Shown in pieces: positions 9,776-19,051 of a stretch of 20,134 nt of DNA (the stretch's first letter is position 1; each line of letters begins with the position of its first letter). Position numbers and translations under genes: made by a program. Origin of the DNA: Isohypsibius dastychi (Eukaryota; Tardigrada; Eutardigrada; Parachela; Isohypsibiidae); assembly GCA_034696485.1 (NCBI GenBank), contig JAQIWT010000447.1:1-20134 (forward strand), read 5' to 3'. Under the pieces are notes generated by a model that saw only the letters and a program-made list of their open reading frames with translations, did no database searches and was not told the origin of the DNA.

Positions 9776-12700
9776 GAAATTATTCTTCGTTTGTCATAAG
9801 TGAGTTTTAACCTTTTAGACAGTGATGTTACCGCCACGTCAAGCGATCGCTTGCTCCGGGTGATGTTGAATGGATAGTCAACGGTGATGGGGTCAGGAGG
9901 ATTGTCCACTAGATTTAAACTTTCAAAAAGGAGATCCTTTAATGTCGTGTGGTTGATTTTCTTCTGACTCTCCCTGGTGATTGAGAAACCTTTTGCTTTT
10001 GTCTGCTGCTGACCATGATTGGTCAAAATCGAATAACACTTTGGTCCTGCAAATGAAAACTGTAACTCTGGTCAGCGTTTTGATTTTGGTGATCTACCTA
10101 AACTAGCCATTTCGAGGATAAATTCACCCGGTTTCAGAGAATTGGACAGATCACCAAGGCAGTCTCCAAGTTCGGGATCTGGCTCATCAGGTCGATGAAT
10201 ATAGAACAAACTGTCCTGTAAACAAGGTCGTTATGAATGACGTAACCAGATAATGCGTTACGACTCACAGTATCGGTGTACAGAAGACGATTTCCAAGGA
10301 GGGTCATGTACTTGTACAACAATAGGCGGGCATACGATGTGGTGAAGCTGTCAATGGAAAATATTGTTCTACTGTGAGCGTACGAAAAAATAAATGTTTT
10401 GGTAGCCTCTTACGCAGCAAGAACAACATTCGCTTTGATATTCGTAGGGGCGAAGTCTGATTTCAGTTTATAAGACAGTTGAAGAATATCGTCGCTCATG
10501 AGTTCAAAACCTGAGACACTAAATTTCCCAGACAGCAAATAATTATAGAACTCCTCCGGTTTTTCAATAAATACAGAATTTCCCCGAAGGTCTTGCTCCC
10601 CCAGTTTTCCCCCTGGAATGTAATTGATATTAAAAACCGGAAGACGAAAAGTGAAATAAACTGTACAAAATGAGTTCAGCATATATTTCGCCAGTGAACG
10701 AAGTCCATCATTTTTTTGGATTTTGGTCTTGTCGAGCTGAATGCCTTCTTTTTGATAAAAACGCGCAATGTACTCGTCCTTCTGATCTTCCGTTTTACAG
10801 TCAGATGGAAAACCACTCGCTTCCGTTTTGATTTTGTAGATTAAGTCAATATACTTTTGAAAAAGACCCTCCTTCTGTTCAGTGTAATGCAACACTGAAT
10901 AGATGTCCAAGATCCGGTATCCCAGTTCGCATGCTCTATGGATTTCAGGTGTGCACCAGGTTCCAGTTAGAGCTCGCTCTTCTTCTGTATGATTACAGTC
11001 GTTGTTTGTTTTCGATAGCACGCATGATCTGCACAGGGGGAATGTCAGCTTTTCTGTGCGATACGGAAGCGGAGGATGAAGTAGGTTCTGAGGAGGTAAT
11101 ATACGGCACTTGATAATTCCAAATAGCGTCTCAGTCGGGGGAAAGTTCGATTCATAGTAGACAGGTGATCCAACGGGATATTTTGCAGTCTTGTTAATGA
11201 ACGGATACTCTGTGAGGTCAAATGACACGTTCAAGCTCTGATTAGATAAGCACGTGTTTCGATACGTACGAGAAATGATGTCGACCGATCGAATTTCTTC
11301 ACCTTTACTGCGATCGCATTTGTGATAGAGTTTCACTGCATTCGTCCGTCCACCATACAGTGCCTAATATGAACAGTTTTTAGTTTTAAGAACTAAGAAT
11401 CTGACCTCACTTACGTCTCGAGGATTAAGCGGTTCTATCACATCAACAGTTTTTGCAAACTCAACAAAATCGATGTCGTTTGCTGCGTCGTGTTCCCAAA
11501 TAACCCTCAGATCTGGTGCCATGTTACGTATTTCGCTCAACCGTTCTTCCGTCTGCCTATGAATTTCTTGCATGCTGATCTTTTGAAAAGGGTGAATGAC
11601 ATGTGGTTTGCTACATTTCGGACAGCCGTGCCACATACAACCCAAAAACTCATAGCAAGTTCCAGTAGCAGGGTCTCTTCCATCCACTGTCCACCTTCCT
11701 ACTCTGACTTCTCGGTCTATGGTTATATTCTCCTCGAATTCGATATATCGCAGCCATTTCTCGGCTACAACTGACCGTTTGCGTCCATTTGCTTGACTTT
11801 GCGGCGCAACAAGGCAGATTTGACCAGGCTCGAGGATTTTTGCTCTCCAGAAATAGTTGCAAACCCCCGCTATTGTTAGACCGGATTCAAACGGGCACAG
11901 ACCCCCAGTGATGAGCATGAACAGGTCTCTGAAGTTCTCACAAGCTTGTTGCAAAACGATTACATCCTTCACGCAATACCTTCATAAAATATCAGGGTTA
12001 TTTGACTAAAACCGGTTGGAACAGCAACTCACTCGAAAAATTCCTCGTTGAAATCAAAAAGGTTTTTCTTTTTGCGGCGTTCTTTCCTGTACCATTTGTT
12101 GAATGCCTTACGTTTTGAATTCGGAATCAAACTGAAATCGTAGGAGGTTTTTGAAGGCCAGGGTGTTACTGTGTTCCAGTATTGTGGAATGTTGATGGAG
12201 AATGGGAACTTTGATTTCGATATTGGCACACCAAAAGTTTTGGCGAAGCCGTCGAGTGACGCTGGGACGTAATTAAGCGAATCTCTGAAACAATCAAACT
12301 TCAATAACGGTATCGATTTGAAAAAATATTGCCCTCACCTGAAACGTATCTTGTGTTGTGGAACGTCAAGTTGTATCAATTTCGAACCGTTGAAAATGAC
12401 TTTTGGAACGATTCCAACTTTTATCAGGTGTTTAAGGATGAAATATCCATCAAAACTCTGAAAAAACGTAGAATTAAGAACATTTTCGAGGAATAAAATG
12501 TCATTACCTTGAGATTGTGTGCAATGACGATGTAATCTTCAAATCGAGGTTGAAATATAAAGTTACATAGATCCTCCGTGATGTCACGACCGAGTTCAGG
12601 ATTCTCGTTTAGGTCTGGGAATTTGTGAATTTCACCGTCAACCCATATGACAGCCAGATTTGGATAGAAAACATTGTCTTCTTGCTTGGTGGTTTCAAAA

Positions 12701-14136
12701 TCAAAATACATTCTTTTACTGATGCTGTGGCGGTAATAATCCTCCTGCGATATTTTCACTGGTTTGATGAAACATCGATGGTTATCCTCAGGGACGGAGA
12801 ACGTGTAACAAACGGAACAGAATACTTCGGCACATCGATGTGTTCGGGGGTACTTCTCCAACGAGATAAATTTGTGACAATCTTTGCATACAAAAACACG
12901 CTGGCATAAACTGCGACCTTGCCTAGGCTTTTTCTTGTGCTCATCAAAACATGCCTGCCCGTAGAATTTCCGGTTGCAGTCCGTACACTCAATGCGAATG
13001 ACGCCCTCTTGCCGACAAGCCGTACTCCCCAGACACTGTGTACACGTGAACTTGCAGCGGTGGCCTACTTTGTGATCGTAATTCTTCAGGCAATGAAAAC
13101 AGAAGTAAGAAGACTTAAACCACGCGGGAACGCTGTTGAGCACGTCGAAATATGTTCCGTGATGAAGAAGGTTGATATGCTTGTCTTTGAATGGTCCGGC
13201 GTATACGACGCTATTTAGGTGTTCCGTGGAGATAACAAGAATCTGGTAGTCTTCAAGCACTTCTTGGAATTTTTTGACATCTTCGATTGTGTATGCTCGT
13301 AAGGGAAGGTCAGTCATTCTGATGAGGGCAACGGCTGACTCCTTTTGCTTTTTTTCACCTCGTTGGATCAGTTTATAATCATCGCGATTTCCATCGGCTA
13401 GAACTTTGGCTACAACGATGGCTCTTGCAAGGCATAAGTTGTCTTTATTACGGATGCGGGCAACGCAGTGTAGTTTCTCCAGCTTCAGACGGAGCATCTC
13501 GGGTACTTTTTCGTTGCAATTACCAGCTGGCAAGTTTGTATGTTGAATCCAGATCTGAAATGTATCGTCCAGCCTGAAAGTTTGATTTGAGTTCAGGACA
13601 CGTTCAATTTCGAACATCCATCGGTCAACGGTTAGTTGATCCTTCCTGATGAGTGGAGTCCAGATGGGGTGATGGAGTTCTCTGCTGTAGATATGCACGC
13701 GAACAAAATCGTGATCACCAACATCTTCAAGTAATGTGTTCAGAAGGTCTTCCAATATTGCAGTTACAGCTGGTAATATCATGTGAGCGGGCAACGTGGT
13801 CAATCTTTGAACTTTACACTCGTAACTGGCTAACGCAAGCTGGAACCTCCGGTTGAACTGATTTCCCTGACGTCTTACGGTGTAGTACCGGCCAATATCG
13901 TCAAGAACTCCCTGTCCCCGCTGAACTGGTGACACTGGTCTCTGTTCGTGCTCGTTTCTCCAAGGATTGTCCTCTTCAAACATCCTCTCCATGAACGGAT
14001 ATTCTTCGTTATCAAGTCCAACTTCGTGATTACCCAGCGCGTTCAATAGAAATTGATCATCCATTGGATCGCCCCAGTTGTTCTGATGTTCTTGGCGGTT
14101 CAAGAGGTTCCGGTTAATATTTCCCCAAAAGTCCAT
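9730..14136 (-). CDS. Protein-primed family B DNA polymerase (Maverick/adintovirus type)
   Basis: Replicates the element's linear genome from a terminal-protein primer (known for the family). Ten exons on the - strand: 14136-12508, 12457-12339, 12284-12033, 11979-11415, 11363-11270, 11209-10667, 10612-10414, 10347-10269, 10215-10098 and 10046-9730, giving 1304 aa. The nine introns are 50-66 nt and all GT...AG. Order of parts: N-terminal region (about 1-330), Cys/His-rich zinc-finger region (about 335-460), 3'-5' exonuclease with ExoI YFDFETT (about 477), ExoII around the exon 1/2 junction (about 540) and ExoIII YCVKD (668). Then polymerase motif A DIISQYP (883), motif B NSFWGKLG (1065), motif C YTDTDS (1157), GPKCY, and a YDKRR end. 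Motifs ExoII, A, B and C are each completed only by splicing. The ATG at 14136 is the first in frame. No lesion was seen, so the enzyme appears functional. Confidence 0.95.
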
Positions 14137-14159
14137 TATGAAATTAGCAAAAGAGGTTA

Positions 14160-14603
14160 TCAATGAATAGCTCGTTGTAGAACACCTATCTGGTTGGGTT
14201 CAAGTCTTAGACGATGAGTCAGATCAATCAGAATACGAGTGCAGCAGTTACAGTCCGAGCATGCCAAAGTGGTAGAGTAGGAGGAATCAATCTCAAGAAC
14301 GGTTTCAAGTGAACGGCAGTTCCGGCAGATCACATAATCTTTTTTGAAGAACTCGATAATCTTTTGTATATCTTCAACGGTATGAATGCCCGAAATAAAA
14401 TGACTGCATAGATTCTGGTCATATCCGGATGGATTCGCAGAAGCAAGTGAGGTTTCAAGATACACCCTAAGGAACTGAACGTTTCGATTATAAAAGCCCG
14501 AAATAAACTCGAGGTTTCCGATAACTGTTCTTTGTGGGGATTCAAAATGAACAAGAAATGGTTCAAGATGAGTAACTGTAACAGACTCGACAAAATTCAC
14601 CAT
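14160..14603 (-). CDS. eIF2-beta/eIF5-like translation factor
   Basis: 147 aa, intronless. The C-terminal half matches the eIF2-beta/eIF5 N-terminal domain family: a helix ending FFKKDYVICRNCRS, then a T-V-L segment, then CSDC, forming a four-Cys zinc ribbon (C-x2-C-x18-C-x2-C, about residues 93-117). The preceding region (RTVIGNLEFISG... to HFISGIHTVEDIQ) follows the order of the family's alpha/beta core. In cells eIF2-beta is part of the complex that brings initiator tRNA to the ribosome. Length is close to archaeal aIF2-beta, without the long lysine-rich N-terminus of animal eIF2-beta. The ATG at 14603 was chosen because a - strand TATA box lies at 14648-14654; the upstream frame extension starts at GTG and overlaps it. 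The polymerase start codon follows the stop by 23 nt. The call rests on motif pattern; eIF5 versus eIF2-beta is not separable here. Confidence 0.8.
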   Translation of the reverse strand: MVNFVESVTVTHLEPFLVHFESPQRTVIGNLEFISGFYNRNVQFLRVYLETSLASANPSGYDQNLCSHFISGIHTVEDIQKIIEFFKKDYVICRNCRSLETVLEIDSSYSTTLACSDCNCCTRILIDLTHRLRLEPNQIGVLQRAIH

Positions 14604-14647
14604 TTTGTTCAGAGAAATCACAAACAATATCTGGCTTGAGTAGAATG

Positions 14648-14654
14648 TTATATA
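14648..14654 (-). promoter_or_regulatory. TATA box of the eIF2-beta-like gene
   Basis: TATATAA on the - strand, about 50 nt before the ATG at 14603. No clear TCAGT initiator follows. No TATA box of similar quality is visible before the polymerase, so this promoter may serve both genes. Confidence 0.55.
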
Positions 14655-14756
14655 GGTGGCCAAAAAGAGAGATGGAAAAGACACCAAGCCATATAGTCTG
14701 GAATGTGACACGTTAACTAGGATGAGAACTGTAACAATCTAGGATGGGGAATGTTG

Positions 14757-15813
14757 CTATTCAAAGAATTTGACGAGATACAACAGGTCATTCCGATAAA
14801 CGGTAACGATAGCCTCACGTACTCGTGTTGTAATCGTGAATTTGGCTGAATCATCAGACGTGCTCAGTTGGAGATAATTCTGAAGTTTATCGTGAACTTT
14901 TGGGCAGTATCCTTCAGCGATCACGGTGCTTCCTGGAATACGAACGCAAGCGCTGTCATCTTCCGAGCTTGTTGTACTGCGCCGTTGCTGCAACAGCATT
15001 TCCTTTCTTTCACGGATGAGCTCGTCCGGTTGGTCGGTGAGAAGCCATTTGCCAAGCTCGACGAAGCTTTGTAGTGACATGTTGATGCTTTTTGCTCCGT
15101 TTTTACCGACAATGCGAATCATGACCTCAACTTCACCATTTTTCAATGGTTGGTAGAACACAAGCATCGTTGCCAAATTGCAGACGTTACACACATTTTT
15201 ATAGCAGTAACGTCCAGAACATTCTGTGATGATGTCCTGTAGATGGAGCGGTCCGCTTCCGGTAATGTACTCCTTCTTCGCCAAATTGTGTTGAACGCTT
15301 AGATGAAGTTCCTCGAGTGAAACTAGGATTCATGGCAAGTTAAAAAAAAAAGAATATCAATTCGATCTCTTCATTCACTTACGAGCGCTATTTTTCAACT
15401 GAATCATTTCGTTATTGGGCGAGGCGTCTACTCTGATGCTCTCTGGAGTTGAGCGAACTGTTACGGTCTGCTGGAACGCTGTTAACGGAACGAAGCTTCC
15501 GAATGGGACAAACACCGAATCTCCGACAGGTTGTCCGCTTTCGTTACCATCTGATTACAAAGAGCTCACCAAAATGTAATAGGATCTTAATCAATATTCA
15601 CTCACATGGAAAAACAATAACTGGGAATGGTGTTGTTAAGAGCTGACCACTCTGTGGATGCCATACTCGCATATCGTTACGGTGGTCTGAAGATTCAGAA
15701 TCAATCATCCCAGATTCTGCAGTCTGTGCAGTGATGTTAGGGTTGGGATTAGGTTCTTCCCGCTCAAAAACTATTTCTCGATAGATGTCATCCAAAAATG
15801 CGTCCCAATTCAT
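14757..15813 (-). CDS. Unrecognised 313-aa element protein, three exons
   Basis: Exons 15813-15606, 15550-15383 and 15322-14757 join in frame; introns are 55 and 60 nt. The ATG at 15813 lies 14 nt after a TATA/TCAGT promoter's predicted start site. The N-terminal third is acidic and Ser/Asn/Pro-rich (FEREEPNPNPN). In exon 3 a Cys cluster (CSGRYCYKNVCNVC, about residues 160-173) could bind zinc. It is followed by strands and a helix of the form SINMSLQSFVELGKWLL, a beta-then-helix layout that loosely recalls PC4-like ssDNA-binding domains and resembles a segment of the + strand gene at 17177. Position between the IAP and eIF2-beta-like genes suggests an early/regulatory role, which is inference only. 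Confidence 0.75.
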
Positions 15814-15824
15814 GTTTGAAAGAT

Positions 15825-15859
15825 ACTGAATTTTATTGCATGAAGCAAATCAACATATA
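15825..15859 (-). promoter_or_regulatory. TATA box and TCAGT initiator of the 313-aa gene
   Basis: On the - strand, TATATG begins at 15859 and TCAGT occupies 15829-15825, with the initiator A 32 bp after the first T of the TATA box. A second TATA-like site (TATAAAA, 15936-15930) overlaps the IAP stop codon and may be an alternative upstream promoter. Confidence 0.6.
15832..15837 (-). terminator. Poly(A) signal, probably of the IAP gene
   Basis: AATAAA on the - strand about 100 nt after the IAP stop codon. It lies between the TATA box and the initiator of the next gene, so the 3' end of one transcript and the core promoter of the next share sequence. Confidence 0.45.
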
Positions 15860-15937
15860 TGCACTCGAATGTTGACCGAAATTCAGACGAAATGTAGAGT
15901 GTTAGCAAAAATGAAAAGAGTCCAGATGCTTTTATAC

Positions 15938-17004
15938 TCAAAAATGAACGATTATCTTATCAGTGATGGCTAGGCGGCACTTGGGACAGGAATCAACCAA
16001 TTCAGAACAGGGGACACAAACTGCCAAATGGCGACAACCAGAGAACAACACACCTCTTTTACGCTCGTAGCAGATAAGGCATTCCAGTTCCCGCCGAAGC
16101 TCATCGTTGGTATCTGGGAGTGGTTCCTTGGCATTTTCCTTCGCCACTTCCAAAAGCCTGGCTGTTTCAATTTTTTTGGCACGCATCTTTCCCACACGTT
16201 CCACCAACTCCTCATAATAACATATTTTCACGTCGCTTGCATTCTTGGTCTCGTAAGCCTCAGCCTCAGAACATATTCCGTTTCTCACAGCCCGGTCTTT
16301 CATTATATGGAATGCTGAAAGTGATATAACAGAATGGAATTATTCTTTGTTTAAGATTTTGAATATTGAACTTTGAACTTACATTCCAACCCGTAGAGTG
16401 CTTTGAATGACCCAAAACTCGTGGTGACATCACAAATGAAGCGCTTTCCCACGACGTGGTGTAGATACACACACGATGGTGACCATCTAGCGTGTCGAAC
16501 TAGTGGAGAAGATGGACCGATATCGTCTACGTCTACCATATCCCAATCGTCCAAAACGAGTCCACAATGAAAACAGGTCACATGTCCCGGGCTTTGCCCT
16601 TGCGCGAAAAATCCTGCACCAGCAAGAAACTCTCCGAAACTGTATGCTGGTCTTGCCGCCCAGTGATGCCAAATGGACCCGAGACGCGAAGCGAGTGATG
16701 AATATTCTGGATAACATGGCTCCGGAGTCCAACGGAAATCGATGTTTTGGATCTCATTCCAATCTCCACGCACAACTTCATCAGGATCAGCAATCCAACC
16801 ACCACAAGTATGCGTATTTTCCAAGACATATTCGTAATCGTCACAGTTCCCAAGCACGTGTCGGCACTTGTAGCAACGAATTTCATGCCCGGCCTTCGAA
16901 CAATATAATTCGCGGTTGGCAAGTGGGGCAGGGTTAGGTATTGGACAACCAATGAACGAAGCAAGACATTTGTCCGTTATACTCTCGACGCGAATATCCT
17001 CCAT
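15938..17004 (-). CDS. Inhibitor of apoptosis protein (BIR + RING)
   Basis: 332 aa from exons 17004-16383 and 16314-15938, with a 68-nt intron. Viral IAPs block caspase-driven cell death; the RING finger is a ubiquitin-ligase domain (known for the family). The clear BIR domain spans about residues 105-190: W at W112/W115, AGFF, CFHC (C144, C147), then H171 and C178 with the usual H-x6-C spacing; the gap between CFHC and His is longer than usual. Residues about 30-67 (LYCSKAGHEIRCYKC...HTC) look like a degenerate first BIR. The C-terminal RING (about 283-325) has CLIC, GCRH, CVPC and CPKC, and ends in a hydrophobic tail typical of IAPs. The ATG at 17004 is the first in frame; the apparent extension starts at GTG. 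It is divergent from the + strand gene at 17177. Confidence 0.9.
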
Positions 17005-17113
17005 TCGCAGAGCTTTGTCTCTCACTCACCCTTCTGATCATCTTATAGACTATCGTACTTGGAGTGTTGTGAAAGTCACTTTTCGGTTTCTCCGGTTCTC
17101 TTCTTGAGTCGAG

Positions 17114-17142
17114 TATAAATAACGTGCAGAATTGTCATCAGG
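17114..17142 (+). promoter_or_regulatory. TATA box of the 386-aa gene
   Basis: TATAAATAA at 17114-17122 with an initiator-like TCAGG at 17138-17142 (A 26 bp downstream), 35-60 nt before the ATG at 17177. It lies in a 172-bp divergent promoter region shared with the IAP gene. The IAP side has only a weak TATAAG on the - strand near 17044. Confidence 0.6.
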
Positions 17143-17176
17143 TAGTGTTCTTTCCTCTTCCCATCCGATTCTCAGA

Positions 17177-18452
17177 ATGGCTGCTTCCACGTCTACTAAG
17201 CGTTCGAATGAGGGGGACAACACTTGTGATCCAAAGCGTACGCAGTACACAAAGAGAACATACGACTACGATGGTTGGCCGCTCTTCAAGTTTGCATACG
17301 ACAGGTATCTGCACTACGGTCTTGTGTAAAATTTCATCGATTCATGGATTAACATTTCAGGTACATCTGCGTTCAACTGAACGACAATCAAGAGACTCTG
17401 TTCACTATTGGTGAATTTATCTACCCTGCCCCCGGTCATAACAATCTTCAACCGAAACCAAGCAAGACCATAACACTGGATACGTCCGAGTTCATCCAGT
17501 TATGTGGATTGCTATTCGTCGAGTTAACAAAGCAAGAACGTAATGCCAAGCTCGCGGAAGGGAACATCAGCAAGGTTTTGCCACTAGGTAACGCCAGACT
17601 TGCTATTCACCAACTACAGTCAATTGACCTCAATGAATGGTTACAGGTGGTCCGTCCGGCTATTACTTTTGCTGGAATAGCTACGAAGGGGTTCCCTACG
17701 CCCATATCCGGAAGTATAACATAAACTCGGACAACAGCATGGTAGCCATGACCGATGGAATTTCGATGAACGCAAAGACCTTTCTTGGTCTTCAAACAGC
17801 TATGATGGAGGGAGATTTTGTGAATATCGTCCTTGAAGTTCTCTTTGGACGACCTTCGAACAAAGTTCCAGTACTTCCAGAGCCAAACACAGCTGCTCTC
17901 GTCGAAGCTGTCCCCTTCGCCTTGGCCACAATGGTCAAAGCTCGTTTACGAGATAACTGTGTTCGTTGTCATGAGCTGAAAATGCAGTTTCGGTACGCCG
18001 TTCGAAAAGATCCACGTCACACTTGTGATTGGGGAGTGAAGGTTCTGGAGCTTCGTCCGAATTTGAAAGAAGAAACCTTGAAAGACTTCATCATGAGCCG
18101 AAAGTTGATGGCGATGGCAATGCTCCTTCGACCCTACGGAGATCTGACCAACTTCGACAATCTTGTCCGATTTCGAGTCGAACTGGCGGAGCCACTCCTG
18201 CGTAAACACGAAAACACTTTGTGGAAAGACGTTCAATTCATCTTGTCCCAAATTGGACGTGCACCAGCAGTTAGTGGATTTGCTGACGACGATATCATGA
18301 ACGGACCTGCTGCGAAATTCATCGACCAAGACATTTCTGGAGAACCTCCTTCCAGCGCACCACCAGCGGAAAAACTGACTCGAGGAACGGATCAAGCTCC
18401 AGCTCCAGTGCGTCGAGAACCAACCATCGAATTATCACGTTTCATGTATTAA
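17177..18452 (+). CDS. 386-aa element protein with possible tandem PC4-like domains
   Basis: Exons 17177-17304, 17361-17587 and 17647-18452; introns are 56 and 59 nt. The second intron (GTAACG...TTACAG) explains an apparent frame change near 17640. Two N-terminal segments have the same layout of paired strands, a charged loop and a short helix: about residues 43-95 (RYICVQLND ... SKTITLDTSEFIQL) and about 121-175 (GYYFCWNSYEG ... DGISMNAKTFLGL). The second resembles PC4/p15 (tyrosine-aromatic strand, HIRKY, then a GIS-type start of helix), a fold that binds single-stranded DNA. The middle carries C-x2-C and H-x-C residues (CVRC, HTC). The C-terminus is Pro/Ala-rich and disordered. A ssDNA-binding or late-transcription role is inference; the fold is unproven. 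Its last 18 bases overlap the protease gene on the other strand. Confidence 0.8.
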
Positions 18453-18956
18453 TCTTCGAACACTCTGTTCTATAAGCTGCTTGTCGAATACTTTCGTCTT
18501 CACATCAAACACTTCATCAATTTTGTGGTTTACTTTCGCATCATTATCTGCTTGATTACTGCCGAATAAATGAACGAAATCAGTGAAAGACTTGCCACTT
18601 GCACGCTTCCATATAAAGAAACAGGCATATTGCCCACAAGCTGTACTGGCCGGACTCTGCAGCTGAGCATTTTGAAGAACGACGGCAACTCCATCCTTTT
18701 TGAGAAACTCCTGTATTTCCTCGTCGAATTCATCTAATGGACGACCAAAACTATCGAAAAACTCGATCTCTTCCTGTTTTTCTTGATACACTGCGAGCCA
18801 ATGCTCCCCTGGCAATCCAACACGATCGGTATTGATGATGTATGACGCGGGTAAGTGATCGTTCTTTATAATATTATCAGCGGAGAATACACCAGAAAAA
18901 CTTGAGCTTGTCACGGGGTTTTTTCTCATGATGTAGTTGATCTGGGAGCTGTCCAT
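18435..18956 (-). CDS. Adenain-like cysteine protease
   Basis: 173 aa, intronless, ATG at 18956. The C5/Ulp1-type catalytic set is in order: His52 in GEHWLAVY, Asp68 in FFDSFG, Gln100 in AQLQSP and Cys107 in TACGQYACFF. Such proteases mature the capsid and core proteins of adenoviruses and Maverick-like elements inside assembling particles (known for the family). Length is close to adenain (about 200 aa). It lies about 95 nt downstream of the capsid gene on the same strand. All catalytic residues are present, so it is likely active. A tail-to-tail overlap of 18 bp with the 386-aa gene means their stop regions are shared. Confidence 0.93.
   Translation of the reverse strand: MDSSQINYIMRKNPVTSSSFSGVFSADNIIKNDHLPASYIINTDRVGLPGEHWLAVYQEKQEEIEFFDSFGRPLDEFDEEIQEFLKKDGVAVVLQNAQLQSPASTACGQYACFFIWKRASGKSFTDFVHLFGSNQADNDAKVNHKIDEVFDVKTKVFDKQLIEQSVRRLIHET
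18565..18570 (+). terminator. Poly(A) signal of the 386-aa gene
   Basis: AATAAA on the + strand, 113 nt after the stop codon, inside the antisense protease gene. Confidence 0.45.
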
Positions 18957-19051
18957 CCTTATGCAGTGAAGTCAGCAATGGGTTGACGATGATGATTAAT
19001 CTCTGTAAATATGAAAACCATTGTCATGCGTCACGTTATACCATCATTGCA

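Noticed and set aside
9730-14136. Polymerase appears as many broken frames, suggesting a decayed copy
   Set aside because: Every break coincides with a GT...AG intron of 50-66 nt; joined exons keep frame and rebuild each conserved motif.
14604-14711. Longer N-terminus with a hydrophobic segment for the eIF2-beta-like protein
   Set aside because: The extension starts at GTG and runs through the TATA box at 14648-14654; the ATG at 14603 fits better.
17587-17722. Programmed or mutational frameshift in the 386-aa gene near 17640
   Set aside because: A 59-nt intron with good donor (GTAACG) and acceptor (TTACAG) restores the frame; there is no slippery site.
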